From NCBI GenBank assembly GCA_964424105.1, contig CAYRHJ010000021.1, forward strand, positions 55,501-119,500: a stretch of 64,000 bases of DNA. Reading direction: 5' to 3'. A program made the position numbers and the translations under genes. The stretch comes from CAYRHJ01 sp964424105. GTDB taxonomy: Bacteria > Planctomycetota > Phycisphaerae > UBA1845. The first letter of the stretch is position 1. Every line of letters begins with the position of its first letter. The notes beneath the pieces were generated by a model. The model was not told the origin of the DNA, did not search any database, and saw nothing but the letters and a program-made list of their open reading frames with translations. Shown piece by piece: positions 52,765 through 60,839 of this stretch.

Positions 52765-54375
52765 ATGTACATCAATCGTGTCTACATCGACGGTTTCAAG
52801 CGACTGACCAATTTTGAATTGGAACTCAACGCATCGCTCAACATCATCGTCGGCGATAATGAGACCGGGAAGAGTTCCGTACTGGAAGCGATCGGTCTCG
52901 TCCTTACCGGCCAGTACGATGGACGCCTTATTCAGTACGCCATCGATCCGTACCTCTTCAATGTGGCGACCGTTAACGAGTATTTCAGGAAACGGCAAGC
53001 CAGTGAGAATGGAAGCCCGCCGCGCATCTTGATCGAAGCGTATCTCCAGGATAATGCCGGTGATGCCGCTTTGGCGAAACTGAAGGGTACGAACAACTCG
53101 AAGAGTGAAGACTGCCCCGGACTGGCACTGACGATTGAAGTAGATAACGACCACGTCGAGGCGCTGAAGGACTATGCCGGCGACAGCTCGAATCCAACGG
53201 TGCTCCCCGTCGAGTTCTACAAGGTCGCTTGGAGGTCGTTCGCCGGCAACGGGGTGACGGTCAGGAACCTACCCTTCAGAGCCGCCAAGATCGACACCAG
53301 TCTTGCGCGAGTGTATCGAGGTCCGAACAAGTACTTGTCGCAGGTGGTGAATGATGTCCTCAACGAAGATCAGCGACGACAGCTTTCACTCGCCTACAAG
53401 AAGCTCCGCCATGGGTTCACGCAGGAGCCGGGTGTCACGGCCATCAATCAGCACCTTGAGAAGCAAGGCAACCCCGCAACGACGAAGAAACTGACCGTCC
53501 AGATGGATGTGTCCTCACGGTCATCGTGGGACAGCACGATTACCGCTCACCTAGATGACTTGCCATTTGACTGTGCGGGAAAGGGCGAGCAGTGCCGCGT
53601 ACAGATGCGGCTTGCGATTGCCGGGGCGGAGCAGTCACGAGTTCTTCTCATCGAGGAGCCGGAGAACCATCTTTCGCATTCAAACCTGAACATGCTGATG
53701 GATGATATTCAAAAAGATTGTGGCGATCGACAGGTCATCGTTACGACACACAGCGCCTTCGTACTGAACAAGCTGGGGATCGATAAGCTCCGCCTCCTTT
53801 CGCATGACGGCCCAACGGCCGCACTCGCGGCGTTGACGCCTGCGACCAAGGATTATTTCATGAAGCTGCCGGGCTACGACACATTGCGGCTCATCCTTGC
53901 TAAGCGAAGCATCCTTGTCGAAGGTCCGTCGGATGAGTTGATCGTGCAACGAGCGTACAAGGACAAGCACGGTAAGCTGCCGCTTGAGGATGGTGTCGAT
54001 GTGATTTCCGTTCGCTCGCTCGCGTTTAAGCGATTCTTGGAAATTGCAGCACTATTAAAGCTGAATGTATGTGTCGTCACTGATAACGATGGGGATGTAA
54101 ACGCGCTGCGGCAGAAGTACGCAGATTACCTGAACGGAGCACATTCGACCATCAAGATTCTCTACGACGAGGACGTGCAATGCGCGACGCTGGAACCGCA
54201 ACTCTTGAAGGCGAACTCGCTGCACAAACTGAACTCGATGTTCGGGACGACATTCGAGGACGATGCGGCCTTGTTGAAATACATGGGCCGGAATAAGACT
54301 GATTGTGCTCTCAAGATTTTCGAGACTGCTCAGGCCTGGGTCGCTCCGGGGTACATTGCGAATGCCATTGAGTGA
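52765..54375 (+). CDS. OLD-family ATPase/TOPRIM nuclease, GajA-like
   Basis: 536 residues. The N-terminal ABC-type ATPase has MYINRVYIDGFKRLTNFELE, Walker A VGDNETGKSSVLEAI, a signature-like CRVQMRLAIAGAEQSRVLLI, Walker B LLIEEPENHLSHSN and H-switch VTTHSAFVLNKLG. The C-terminal TOPRIM domain has the Glu in RSILVEGPSDELIVQRAY and DxD in CVVTDNDGDVNALRQ. This is the OLD/GajA class 2 layout. A helicase gene overlaps its end by 14 bases, as in Gabija defence systems, where GajA nicks phage DNA when nucleotide levels fall. GC and codon use look lower than in flanking genes, consistent with acquisition. Confidence 0.85.
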   Translation: MYINRVYIDGFKRLTNFELELNASLNIIVGDNETGKSSVLEAIGLVLTGQYDGRLIQYAIDPYLFNVATVNEYFRKRQASENGSPPRILIEAYLQDNAGDAALAKLKGTNNSKSEDCPGLALTIEVDNDHVEALKDYAGDSSNPTVLPVEFYKVAWRSFAGNGVTVRNLPFRAAKIDTSLARVYRGPNKYLSQVVNDVLNEDQRRQLSLAYKKLRHGFTQEPGVTAINQHLEKQGNPATTKKLTVQMDVSSRSSWDSTITAHLDDLPFDCAGKGEQCRVQMRLAIAGAEQSRVLLIEEPENHLSHSNLNMLMDDIQKDCGDRQVIVTTHSAFVLNKLGIDKLRLLSHDGPTAALAALTPATKDYFMKLPGYDTLRLILAKRSILVEGPSDELIVQRAYKDKHGKLPLEDGVDVISVRSLAFKRFLEIAALLKLNVCVVTDNDGDVNALRQKYADYLNGAHSTIKILYDEDVQCATLEPQLLKANSLHKLNSMFGTTFEDDAALLKYMGRNKTDCALKIFETAQAWVAPGYIANAIE

Positions 54376-55453
54376 GAACAAGGTGATCATCGCTTGTGCC
54401 GGATCAGGCAAAACGACGCGGTTGGTCAACGAGGCGCTCTCCGGTCCTGATCGCCGAATCGCGATAATCGCGTACACGAACAACAACATCCGAGAGATTG
54501 TCAAGCGGTTTGGTGAGAAGAATTCGGGGGTGCCGAAGCATGTTGATGTGATGACGTGGTTCGCGTTTCTTCTCCGGGAATGTGCGCGGCCGTACCAGCG
54601 GGCGAAGTACGCCGCGAAACGTGTTGAGTCGTTGTTGTTTGTGAACGGGCAGTCCGCAAGGTATATCGCGGAAACTGATACCGCATGGCACTATTTTGCG
54701 AATGGTGAATTGATTTACTCAGACAAGATCGCAAAGTTTGTTGTCGAATGCGAAGTCGCGTCGGAGGGGCGTGTTATCCGCCGACTTCAACAGATCTACA
54801 CGGACTTGTATATCGATGAATGCCAGGATCTCGCGGGTTGGGATTGGAATTTCATAGAGTTGCTGCTTCAATCCCCAATTCGCACCTATCTTGTGGGAGA
54901 TCCCCGTCAAAGCGTTCTGACTACCAATCCCGCGAGAAAGAACCAGCGGTATCGCAAGAGCGGTGTAACCGAACAACTGGCGCAATGGGAGGCGCAGGGA
55001 CTCTGCAAGATCGAGATGATGAACGAAACTCGGCGGTGTAATCGGGAGATTTGCGAGTTTGTCAACAAGCTCTGGCCGGGCATGGATGGCATGTCGCCCG
55101 TTTCGGACGAACGCTCTGGACACGATGGAGTGTTCCTGGTCGCTGAAAGAAACGTAGGCGACTATCTCCAATGCTTCCGCCCGCAAGTGTTAAGGCATGG
55201 GAGGAGACATAACGCGCCGGACTATGAACGGGCAGGACTGAACTTTGGAGTAGCCAAAGGTATGGAATGCGAACGAGTGTTGATCGTACCCACGAAGCCG
55301 ATCAGTAAGTTTCTGAAATCCGGCGACCCGAGCCCACTCAAGGGAAAGGAAAAATTGCACGTCGCGGTCACGCGCGCATTTCACAGCGTGGCGTTTGTCC
55401 ATGACGGCTCGTCTGTGGTGGTATCGAACCGATGGGCGCCCGCCTCCTTGTGA
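54362..55453 (+). CDS. Short UvrD-like helicase, GajB-like
   Basis: 363 residues from MPLSENKVIIACAGSGKTTR, the ATG lying 14 bases inside the nuclease gene. SF1 motifs are in order: I ACAGSGKTT, Ia AYTNNNIREIVKRF, II YIDECQDLAGWDW, III YLVGDPRQSVLT, IV MNETRRCNREICEFV, V FGVAKGMECERVLI and VI HVAVTRAFHSVAFVHD. It lacks the usual long 1B/2B insertions, so it is shorter than typical GajB (nearer 500 residues). All catalytic motifs are present. With the upstream OLD nuclease it makes a compact Gabija-like pair. Confidence 0.85.
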   Translation: MPLSENKVIIACAGSGKTTRLVNEALSGPDRRIAIIAYTNNNIREIVKRFGEKNSGVPKHVDVMTWFAFLLRECARPYQRAKYAAKRVESLLFVNGQSARYIAETDTAWHYFANGELIYSDKIAKFVVECEVASEGRVIRRLQQIYTDLYIDECQDLAGWDWNFIELLLQSPIRTYLVGDPRQSVLTTNPARKNQRYRKSGVTEQLAQWEAQGLCKIEMMNETRRCNREICEFVNKLWPGMDGMSPVSDERSGHDGVFLVAERNVGDYLQCFRPQVLRHGRRHNAPDYERAGLNFGVAKGMECERVLIVPTKPISKFLKSGDPSPLKGKEKLHVAVTRAFHSVAFVHDGSSVVVSNRWAPASL

Positions 55454-55962
55454 CTTCCGACGGCCGGAGCGATTGGTTATCCGGCACACCGCGGGCCTGC
55501 GTGCCCTGCCGTCTACGGCCGTCGCCCTCGGGTCCTCGCCCCTGGCTGGAACCCGATGCGTAAGGCTTTAGGCAAGCGGGGGTTAAGGGGGCTTCCCCCC
55601 TACCCGCACGTTCCCGATCCGGAGAGCTCCTCCGGGCGGGCTTGCCGGCCCACCGGTGGCCGAGTGCGGTTGGGTTCCGGGCCCCGGCCGAACGAGGCCA
55701 CTCAGCAAAGAGAGGAGCGTCCTTGAACCAGACCCTGTGACTGAGGGACTCGAACGGCATGATGTCAAACTCGATGCCGCCAGTTGAGCAACGGCCGAAT
55801 GCAAAATCGGCAGGTCCAATTGACAAGGCCACGGCTGGCCACTAGACTCCAATAGCTTCCCGTGGAGAAAAAGCCATCGGGGCATTGCCAGGCACCGATG
55901 GCCTTACCAGACGCGGCGTGCGTCGACACATCTTCGCTTGGGGTCCGAAAGAGTATTATTTT
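55454..55962. other. GC-rich gap after the defence pair
   Basis: About 510 bases. Frames of 100-154 residues exist on the minus strand but are Arg/Pro/Gly-rich without a domain. Local features are a palindrome-like GCGGGGGTTAAGGGGGCTTC stretch and repeated CCCCGGCC blocks. It may hold the right edge of the acquired segment; I see no clear direct repeat or integrase. Confidence 0.4.
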
Positions 55963-57270
55963 ATGCGATTTGAAGATTTGCGGCTCCATGAGCCGCTCCT
56001 GCGTGCCGTACGTGCGGCCCGTTACGCTGAACCCACACCCATCCAAATTCAGGCGATTCCGCAAATTCTTGCCGGCCAAGACGTGCTCGGCTGTGCCCAA
56101 ACAGGCACCGGCAAGACGGCGGCCTTTGCCTTACCGATTCTCCAGCGACTGGGCGACCGGTCAACGCGGGTGAAACCGGCGACGGGCGCAATTCGCGCCC
56201 TGGTGTTGTGCCCGACTCGCGAACTGGCCCAGCAGATTCACGAGAGCTTTCGTACATACGGACGTTTCACCGGCCTACGGCAAACGGTCGTCTTCGGCGG
56301 GGTGAACCAAAACCCGCAGGCTCGTGCATTGCGGGCCGGTGTGGACGTTTTGATTGCCACACCCGGACGCCTGCTTGATCTCCTGGCGCAGGGTCTGGTC
56401 AAGTTGGACGGCACGGAGATTCTGGTTCTTGATGAAGCCGACCGCATGTTGGACATGGGCTTCCTTCCTGACATACGCCGAATTCTCACCCACGTACCCA
56501 AGAGGCGACAAACATTGCTTTTCTCCGCCACCATGCCGGCCTCCATCCGCAAACTGGCGGGCGATATACTTCACGACCCGGTGCCAATTCAGGTGACGCG
56601 CGAATCGTCGCCTGCCGCGTCGGTGGCTCATTGGGTTCATCACGTGGAAAAACCCGAAAAGCCTGCGTTGTTGATGCGCCTGCTGACGAATACGGCGCAC
56701 ACCCGCACGCTGGTCTTCACACGCACCAAGCACGGGGCCGACAAGGTCGTCAAACAACTGGTGAATGGCGGTGTGCGGGCAGCCGCGCTGCATGGCAACA
56801 AGAGTCAGGGCGCGCGTACCCGGGCGCTGGGCGAGTTTCGGTCCGGACAGTCACCCGTGCTTGTCGCCACCGACATCGCCGCACGCGGGCTGGACGTCGA
56901 TGCCATTTCCCACGTCATCAACTACGACCTGACCGCTGAACCCGAAACATATGTGCATCGCATAGGCCGCACAGGCCGGGCGGGTGCGACCGGAACCGCC
57001 GTGTCGTTCTGCACATCGCAGGAACGAAGCAACCTCCGGGCCATCGAACGACTGATCTGCGAGCCCTTGCAATGTGTAGGCCAACCGCTGCGCGAAACTG
57101 ATCCACCGCCGCAACCTCGGCGCAACGTCGCCCCAGCCATTCCCGAACGCCATCGGCACAACGCCCCATCATCCTCGCGAACGGGCACCCGGCGTTCCAG
57201 GCCCGGACGACCTCACAGCAAGAATTCGCGCCGCGGAAGAACCTCGTCAGCCGTGCTCGCCGCTTCGTAA
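55963..57270 (+). CDS. rhlE: DEAD-box RNA helicase (RhlE-type)
   Basis: About 435 residues from [20 protein letters not shown]; the upstream 26 codons of the frame are unlike protein. Motifs: Q motif [25 protein letters not shown], Ia PTRELAQQI, Ib [65 protein letters not shown] and [12 protein letters not shown]. The basic, Pro/Arg-rich tail ([20 protein letters not shown]) is typical of RhlE. It remodels RNA duplexes in ribosome assembly or RNA decay. The gene is outside the defence segment and likely ancestral. The rhlE symbol is by motif and tail resemblance. Confidence 0.88.
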   Translation: MRFEDLRLHEPLLRAVRAARYAEPTPIQIQAIPQILAGQDVLGCAQTGTGKTAAFALPILQRLGDRSTRVKPATGAIRALVLCPTRELAQQIHESFRTYGRFTGLRQTVVFGGVNQNPQARALRAGVDVLIATPGRLLDLLAQGLVKLDGTEILVLDEADRMLDMGFLPDIRRILTHVPKRRQTLLFSATMPASIRKLAGDILHDPVPIQVTRESSPAASVAHWVHHVEKPEKPALLMRLLTNTAHTRTLVFTRTKHGADKVVKQLVNGGVRAAALHGNKSQGARTRALGEFRSGQSPVLVATDIAARGLDVDAISHVINYDLTAEPETYVHRIGRTGRAGATGTAVSFCTSQERSNLRAIERLICEPLQCVGQPLRETDPPPQPRRNVAPAIPERHRHNAPSSSRTGTRRSRPGRPHSKNSRRGRTSSAVLAAS

Positions 57271-57412
57271 GGGGTTTGGGTTACCTGCCTCTCGCGACGG
57301 ATGGTCTCGTTCAACTTGGCGTCGGCCAACAATCGCTTCAACCGTGCCTGCGGCCATCGGCTTGCCAATCAAAATTGACCATTACGATGTGAGTTAGTAC
57401 AAAGCAGCGCGG

Positions 57413-57709
57413 ATGTTTCGCTCCATCGCGCCAGCCATCCTGTGGATCACGTTCGCCAACGGCACGGCCCTGGGCACGACCCCGGACCACGAAGTCTGGA
57501 CGAACGAGGACGGCTGGACCACCGCCAAGCGGGTGGAGGTGGGCGACAGCTTTGCCGCCCGCATGATGTTTGACTGGCTCGTCACCTGCCAGGTCGTTGC
57601 CACGAACCCGGCCAGCGCAGTTCGCGGTCCGACCCACGTCACGAAACGCGGCAAGACAAAAAATACGAACGCTCGCTACAGTGCAGTGTATACCCAGAGT
57701 GCTGGATAA
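57413..57709 (+). pseudogene. Hint (intein-like) domain fragment
   Basis: A 98-residue frame. LGTTPDHEVWTNEDGWTTAK then RVEVGDSFAARMMF matches block B and the following turn of Hint domains (TxxHxxxxxxxGWxxAxxLxxGD), as in polymorphic toxins with pretoxin-Hint modules. Block A with the nucleophilic Cys/Ser and the C-terminal HN motif are absent, so this is a fragment that cannot splice or cleave. It begins after the DEAD-box gene in a stretch of gene remnants. Confidence 0.6.
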
Positions 57710-57784
57710 AAAAATTCCATGTCGATTCATAGAACCTAATGTGGTGGCCTCCGACTTCCGGATCCCGGGTTTGAACTACTCCAA

Positions 57785-57922
57785 GTGATTTACACGACGA
57801 TCGCCGGCTTGTTCTTAGGAGTGCTTCGTCATCGAACTGGGAGCATTTGGCCAGGATGGGTGATCCACTTCGTGATTGATGCGTGGGCAGTCAATGTCCC
57901 GATATTGATCCCGTCGAACTGA
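57785..57922 (+). pseudogene. CPBP-family intramembrane protease, C-terminal remnant
   Basis: About 45 codons, VIYTTIAGLFLGVLRHRTGS followed by IWPGWVIHFVIDAWAVNVPI. This matches the last TM region of CPBP (Abi) proteases, LGxxLGxLRxRTGSLWPxIxxHxxxN, with the conserved His in VIHFVID. The rest of the gene is missing. The following 90 bases also read open (NWALAAEARFISHRRWDEDG) to a stop at 58019. Confidence 0.55.
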
Positions 57923-58114
57923 ATTGGGCGTTGGCCGCGGAGGCGCGGTTCATTTCGCATCGTCGTTGGGATGAAGATGGCGACGTGGTGAGTCGCCTGG
58001 TGACCGATCGGACTCACTGATAGGAGATTTGAGTCCGCGGGGGGCGACGGCGCAGCGGACCGGCTCGAGGCCGTACTCCGGTCGCCAGCGCCGTGATGGG
58101 AACGCGGCGATCCT

Positions 58115-58390
58115 TCAGACGTTTGTTCCTGGTACGACCGAAACGCGGGCCGTATTCAGCCGCATGGCCTCGCGGCGCTCGTCGGGTGTCAGGCCAGTGG
58201 CATCGAGGAGGCGGTTCCAGTTGTTCCGCAGGTCGTTCAAACATTGAAAACCGTCGAAGCCGACGCCGTCAGCCCTGCGGACGTACCCGAGGGTCTCGGT
58301 CTCGCTCAGGATAATCTCCGCGCTGGCCTGAAAGAGGCACTGGACGCGGAAACAAAAACAATTTCCTGGCTTTTTCCTTTCCGTAAGGTA
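58115..58390 (-). pseudogene. Unrecognised open frame, probably a gene remnant
   Basis: On the minus strand a frame of about 90 codons without a start codon ends at 58115. It reads QASAEIILSETETLGYVRRA, DGVGFDGFQCLNDLRNNWNR and LLDATGLTPDERREAMRLNT. The composition is protein-like and the ending ARVSVVPGTNV is clean. I cannot name the family. It likely is the 3' end of a lost gene and belongs to the remnant stretch 57.4-58.4 kb. Confidence 0.3.
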
Positions 58391-58430
58391 CGCTATCAGG
58401 AGCCGGCGGAACCCTTGTGAAATTAACGTC

Positions 58431-58566
58431 GGTTCCGGAAAGGCCCGATTAGAAATTATCGGATGACTGGTTAAAGGACAACTCGGCAGCGCCGAGGGGC
58501 CCGTTGAAAAGTAAGCCGACGTGGTTGGACACCTCTTGGGTGTTTGACCACGTCGGCATTTTTTTT
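58431..58566 (+). promoter_or_regulatory. Leader element A: conserved structured leader
   Basis: A 136-base stretch starting GGTTCCGG that is clearly homologous to element B (60526-60658). Shared core: CGGAyGACTsGwTkAAGGrC, then CGCyGAGGG, CGTTGArrAGTArrCCGACG. Both copies end in an intrinsic terminator and precede a surface-protein gene (here 84 bases before the OmpA-like lipoprotein). In A, ACGTCGG just upstream (58427-58433) could pair with CCGACGT of the terminator stem, a possible antiterminator. I do not match it to a known riboswitch class. Confidence 0.65.
58515..58566 (+). terminator. Intrinsic terminator ending leader element A
   Basis: An 11-bp stem GCCGACGTGGT (58515-58525) / ACCACGTCGGC (58547-58557), with an inner ACACC/GGTGT stem, is followed by eight T (58559-58566). 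It lies 84 bases before the ATG of the lipoprotein gene, where termination would act as attenuation, or it ends the upstream remnant region. Confidence 0.92.
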
Positions 58567-58649
58567 GCCTGAGTTCGGGGGTGACGCGGCCAATGTAGGT
58601 CGCGATGGACCTGTAATAGATGTCCCTGCTTCTTAGAGAGGAATGCTCA

Positions 58650-59243
58650 ATGAAACGAGTACTGGAGTTGTGTGGGATTTCAGCACTGGCTGCCGCGGGT
58701 GGCTGTGCGAGCTTTTAGCGGTGTTGCGGGCTCAATCGGAAACGTGAGGTCAACCGGACTCAAGCGGTCAGTCAGGCTCCTTTGTACTTCAACGATTCGT
58801 GCTTGATTGGTGCGCGCGGCCCAGATGGCCCGTCGGGACCGATAACGCAGGCCGGCAAGGCCCAAACGGGCGCTCGAGGAAATAGCGAAACGGGCGAGAT
58901 TGGCGCGCCAGGCCGAGTTGGTGTCGTGGATTACTGGACCTCGTACCGGGATTTCTGGTTCCAAAATGACAGCGCCGAACTCCAACCTTCCGAAGCGAAT
59001 CGGTTGGTTGAAATCGCGAACGACTTGAATCGGAACCCGACGGTCCAGATCGCAATCGACGCCTCCATTGATCCGCGCGGTATCGATACGCAAGACCACG
59101 GTCTGTGCGATTGTCGTGTCAAGGCCATTCGCGATGCGCTGGTCGAAGCCGGAGTACCTGCTCACAAGAGTTGCGTTGGTGCCTGCGGCGACATAGGGCT
59201 TTGGCGAACGAGTGGAAGAATTGGTTTTGGGGTACGGGGCTGA
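58650..59243 (+). pseudogene. OmpA-domain lipoprotein with collagen-like linker, broken by an amber codon
   Basis: From ATG 58650 (GAGAGGAA upstream) the frame reads MKRVLELCGISALAAAGGCA-SF then TAG (58716-58718), and continues in the same frame ... APLYFNDSCLIGARGPDGPS, GPITQAGKAQTGARGNSETG, DFWFQNDSAELQPSEANRLV, IAIDASIDPRGIDTQDHGLC, DCRVKAIRDALVEAGVPAHK. The latter is the OmpA/Pal peptidoglycan-binding domain. Near the end the frame gives GLWRTSGRIGFGVRG, but the +1 frame gives GERVEELVLGYG, closer to the family's RVEVLI ending, so a frameshift is likely too. Two lesions suggest a recently decayed gene. Confidence 0.7.
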
Positions 59244-59300
59244 TGTTGTGCGAGTGAGTGACTCGCAATTCAAGGCTACAGACTAAAGGGAGATTCAAAC

Positions 59301-59828
59301 ATGGAAACGAAAAAGATTAAGACTGGATCGTCGACCATCGCAAGGGGCGACGCCAACCGGGATCCCATGACGGGCGAGCCTGGGGCCCATCCCATGGGGG
59401 TGGGGACCGGTGCGGTCGGAGGCGGCATTGCGGGGGCAGTCATTGGGGGCGCCGTCGGCGGGCCGATCGGCGCGGGCGTGGGCGCTGTCGTCGGGGTGGT
59501 CTCCGGCGGTCTCGCCGGGAAGAGCGCCGCGGAGGCGATCAATCCGACGGCGGAACACGAGTTCTGGCGCACCGAATACCGCAACCGTCCCTACTTTAAC
59601 CAAGAGTCGCTGTACGAGGAATTTGGCCCAGCCTATCAGTATGGGTGGGAGAGTTACGCAAACCACAAGGGCAAGAAGTTCAAGGATATCGAACCACAAT
59701 TGGGTCGCCACTGGGAAAGCAGTCGGGGACAGTCGAAGTTAAGCTGGAACCATGCGAAGGGTGCGACGCATGATGCGTGGCAACGCGCGGAAAGAGCGGC
59801 TCGCGGCGATTCTTGCGGTTCCATGTAG
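59301..59828 (+). CDS. Glycine-zipper protein
   Basis: 175 residues. A polar N-terminus is followed by a long glycine zipper (GVGTGAVGGGIAGAVIGGAV, GGPIGAGVGAVVGVVSGGLA) and a C-terminal domain with EHEFWRTEYRNRPYFNQESL, YEEFGPAYQYGWESYANHKG and HWESSRGQSKLSWNHAKGAT, a pattern seen in stress-related glycine-zipper proteins of many Gram-negatives. The zipper probably associates with membrane; the aromatic repeats Y-R-x-R-P-Y and Y-x-P-A-Y-x-Y-G are typical. No function is known. GGGAG lies 8 bases before the ATG. Confidence 0.75.
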   Translation: METKKIKTGSSTIARGDANRDPMTGEPGAHPMGVGTGAVGGGIAGAVIGGAVGGPIGAGVGAVVGVVSGGLAGKSAAEAINPTAEHEFWRTEYRNRPYFNQESLYEEFGPAYQYGWESYANHKGKKFKDIEPQLGRHWESSRGQSKLSWNHAKGATHDAWQRAERAARGDSCGSM

Positions 59829-60525
59829 AGTACTGAGTATCCTAATGATTTTGAGCATTCGCAATGGATGCCATATTCTTGGTTCTTGCCGCAGGATCTT
59901 ACGCCTTCTTCTTTCCCAGGGTAGCGCGAGGGCGGATACATCAAATGGATCTCCCTCGCGCTTGCACACGGACATGATCAGGTTGATTTGAAAGGACTGT
60001 TATGATCGCGAAACTTGTGGTGATCTTGGCTATACTATGTGGTTGCTTGGTATGGTGTCTTCCTCCACTATCGACGGGGTGATTTACCCCTTGGTGGTCG
60101 CTGCGGTGATCGATATTCTGCTTCGCGTGATTCAGGGACGCCGGCTGGAATGACGTACCGGCCCGCAGCCGCTTTCCCCGGTCCGCGACTGACGCAGAGG
60201 CCCTATACGAGCAAATGCCCAACATTAAAGAGAGATGAAGACACAAGTGCGCAAATACACGAAGTATGCAGAATCTTTCAGGGTCTTATGGTGTTACTAC
60301 CGGGCGTTACTTTGGCCGGATGCCCGGAAAATCTGGAATTGGATCGATGGACGGCCTCTTGAGGCGTCAAAGCCAGTCAGGTGTTCACCGATCCTGGCAC
60401 CTGTAAATTGAATCAATGTCGCCTCGAGCCTGCGAGCCTGCGCTGAGAAAAGAATTTTAACTCGTTCCCGGCCAGGTAATGTACAGTAGAATAAGGGTCG
60501 ATAGAACCGCATTAGGGAAGCTTGC
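59829..60525. other. Region with small remnants and a hairpin
   Basis: About 700 bases. A 9-bp stem GCGCGAGGG (59924-59932) / CCCTCGCGC (59953-59961) without a T-run follows the glycine-zipper gene. At 60002 a start MIAKLVVILAILCGCLVW reads only 26 codons; a neighbouring frame continues IYPLVVAAVIDILLRVIQGR, so this may be a frameshifted small membrane protein. At 60285-60362 MVLLPGVTLAGCPENLELDR looks like a lipoprotein leader similar to that of the adhesin at 60840 (LALPVITLAGC), probably a remnant. Confidence 0.4.
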
Positions 60526-60658
60526 GGCTCCGGCTGGCGAAAGATTCAAAGTCCTCGGACGACTCGATGAAGGGCACTTGGCTACGCTGAGGGCTCGTTG
60601 AGGAGTAGACCGACGTGATCGAATACCTTCGGGTGTTCGAGCACGTCGGTTTTTTTTT
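60526..60658 (+). promoter_or_regulatory. Leader element B: conserved structured leader
   Basis: A 133-base stretch starting GGCTCCGG and homologous to element A at 58431-58566. The best conserved part is 60556-60617 (CGGACGACTCGATGAAGGGC, then GGCTACGCTGAGGG, then CGTTGAGGAGTAGACCGACG). It ends in an intrinsic terminator and lies 182 bases before the adhesin gene. The arrangement suggests transcription attenuation. Confidence 0.65.
60609..60658 (+). terminator. Intrinsic terminator ending leader element B
   Basis: A 9-bp stem ACCGACGTG (60609-60617) / CACGTCGGT (60642-60650) with an inner CGAATACC/GGGTGTTCG stem, followed by eight further T. Same design as 58515-58566, with compensating changes in the inner stem. 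Confidence 0.92.
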
Positions 60659-60839
60659 GGCTTGCGGTGATGCGCAGGCAGTCCATGCATGACCAGCTTA
60701 CAAAGTCGCCGATGCGACGCTGGTTCGTGAATGTCTCGTCTTCGTGGACCTCGCCCTGATTTAGGGATCAGGACTGCGTAGAAATGAAAATCGATCCGCG
60801 AACGCTCGGGTTCCAGAGAACCTGAAAAGGAGAACGATA

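Noticed and set aside
58431..58566. c-di-GMP-I (GEMM), SAM, cobalamin or yybP-ykoY riboswitch
   Set aside because: None of the conserved core sequences of these classes could be lined up with both elements; kept as an unassigned leader.
58716..58718. Pyrrolysine or amber readthrough in the OmpA-like gene
   Set aside because: No Pyl genes visible, the position is a variable linker and a second frame lesion follows; decay is more likely.
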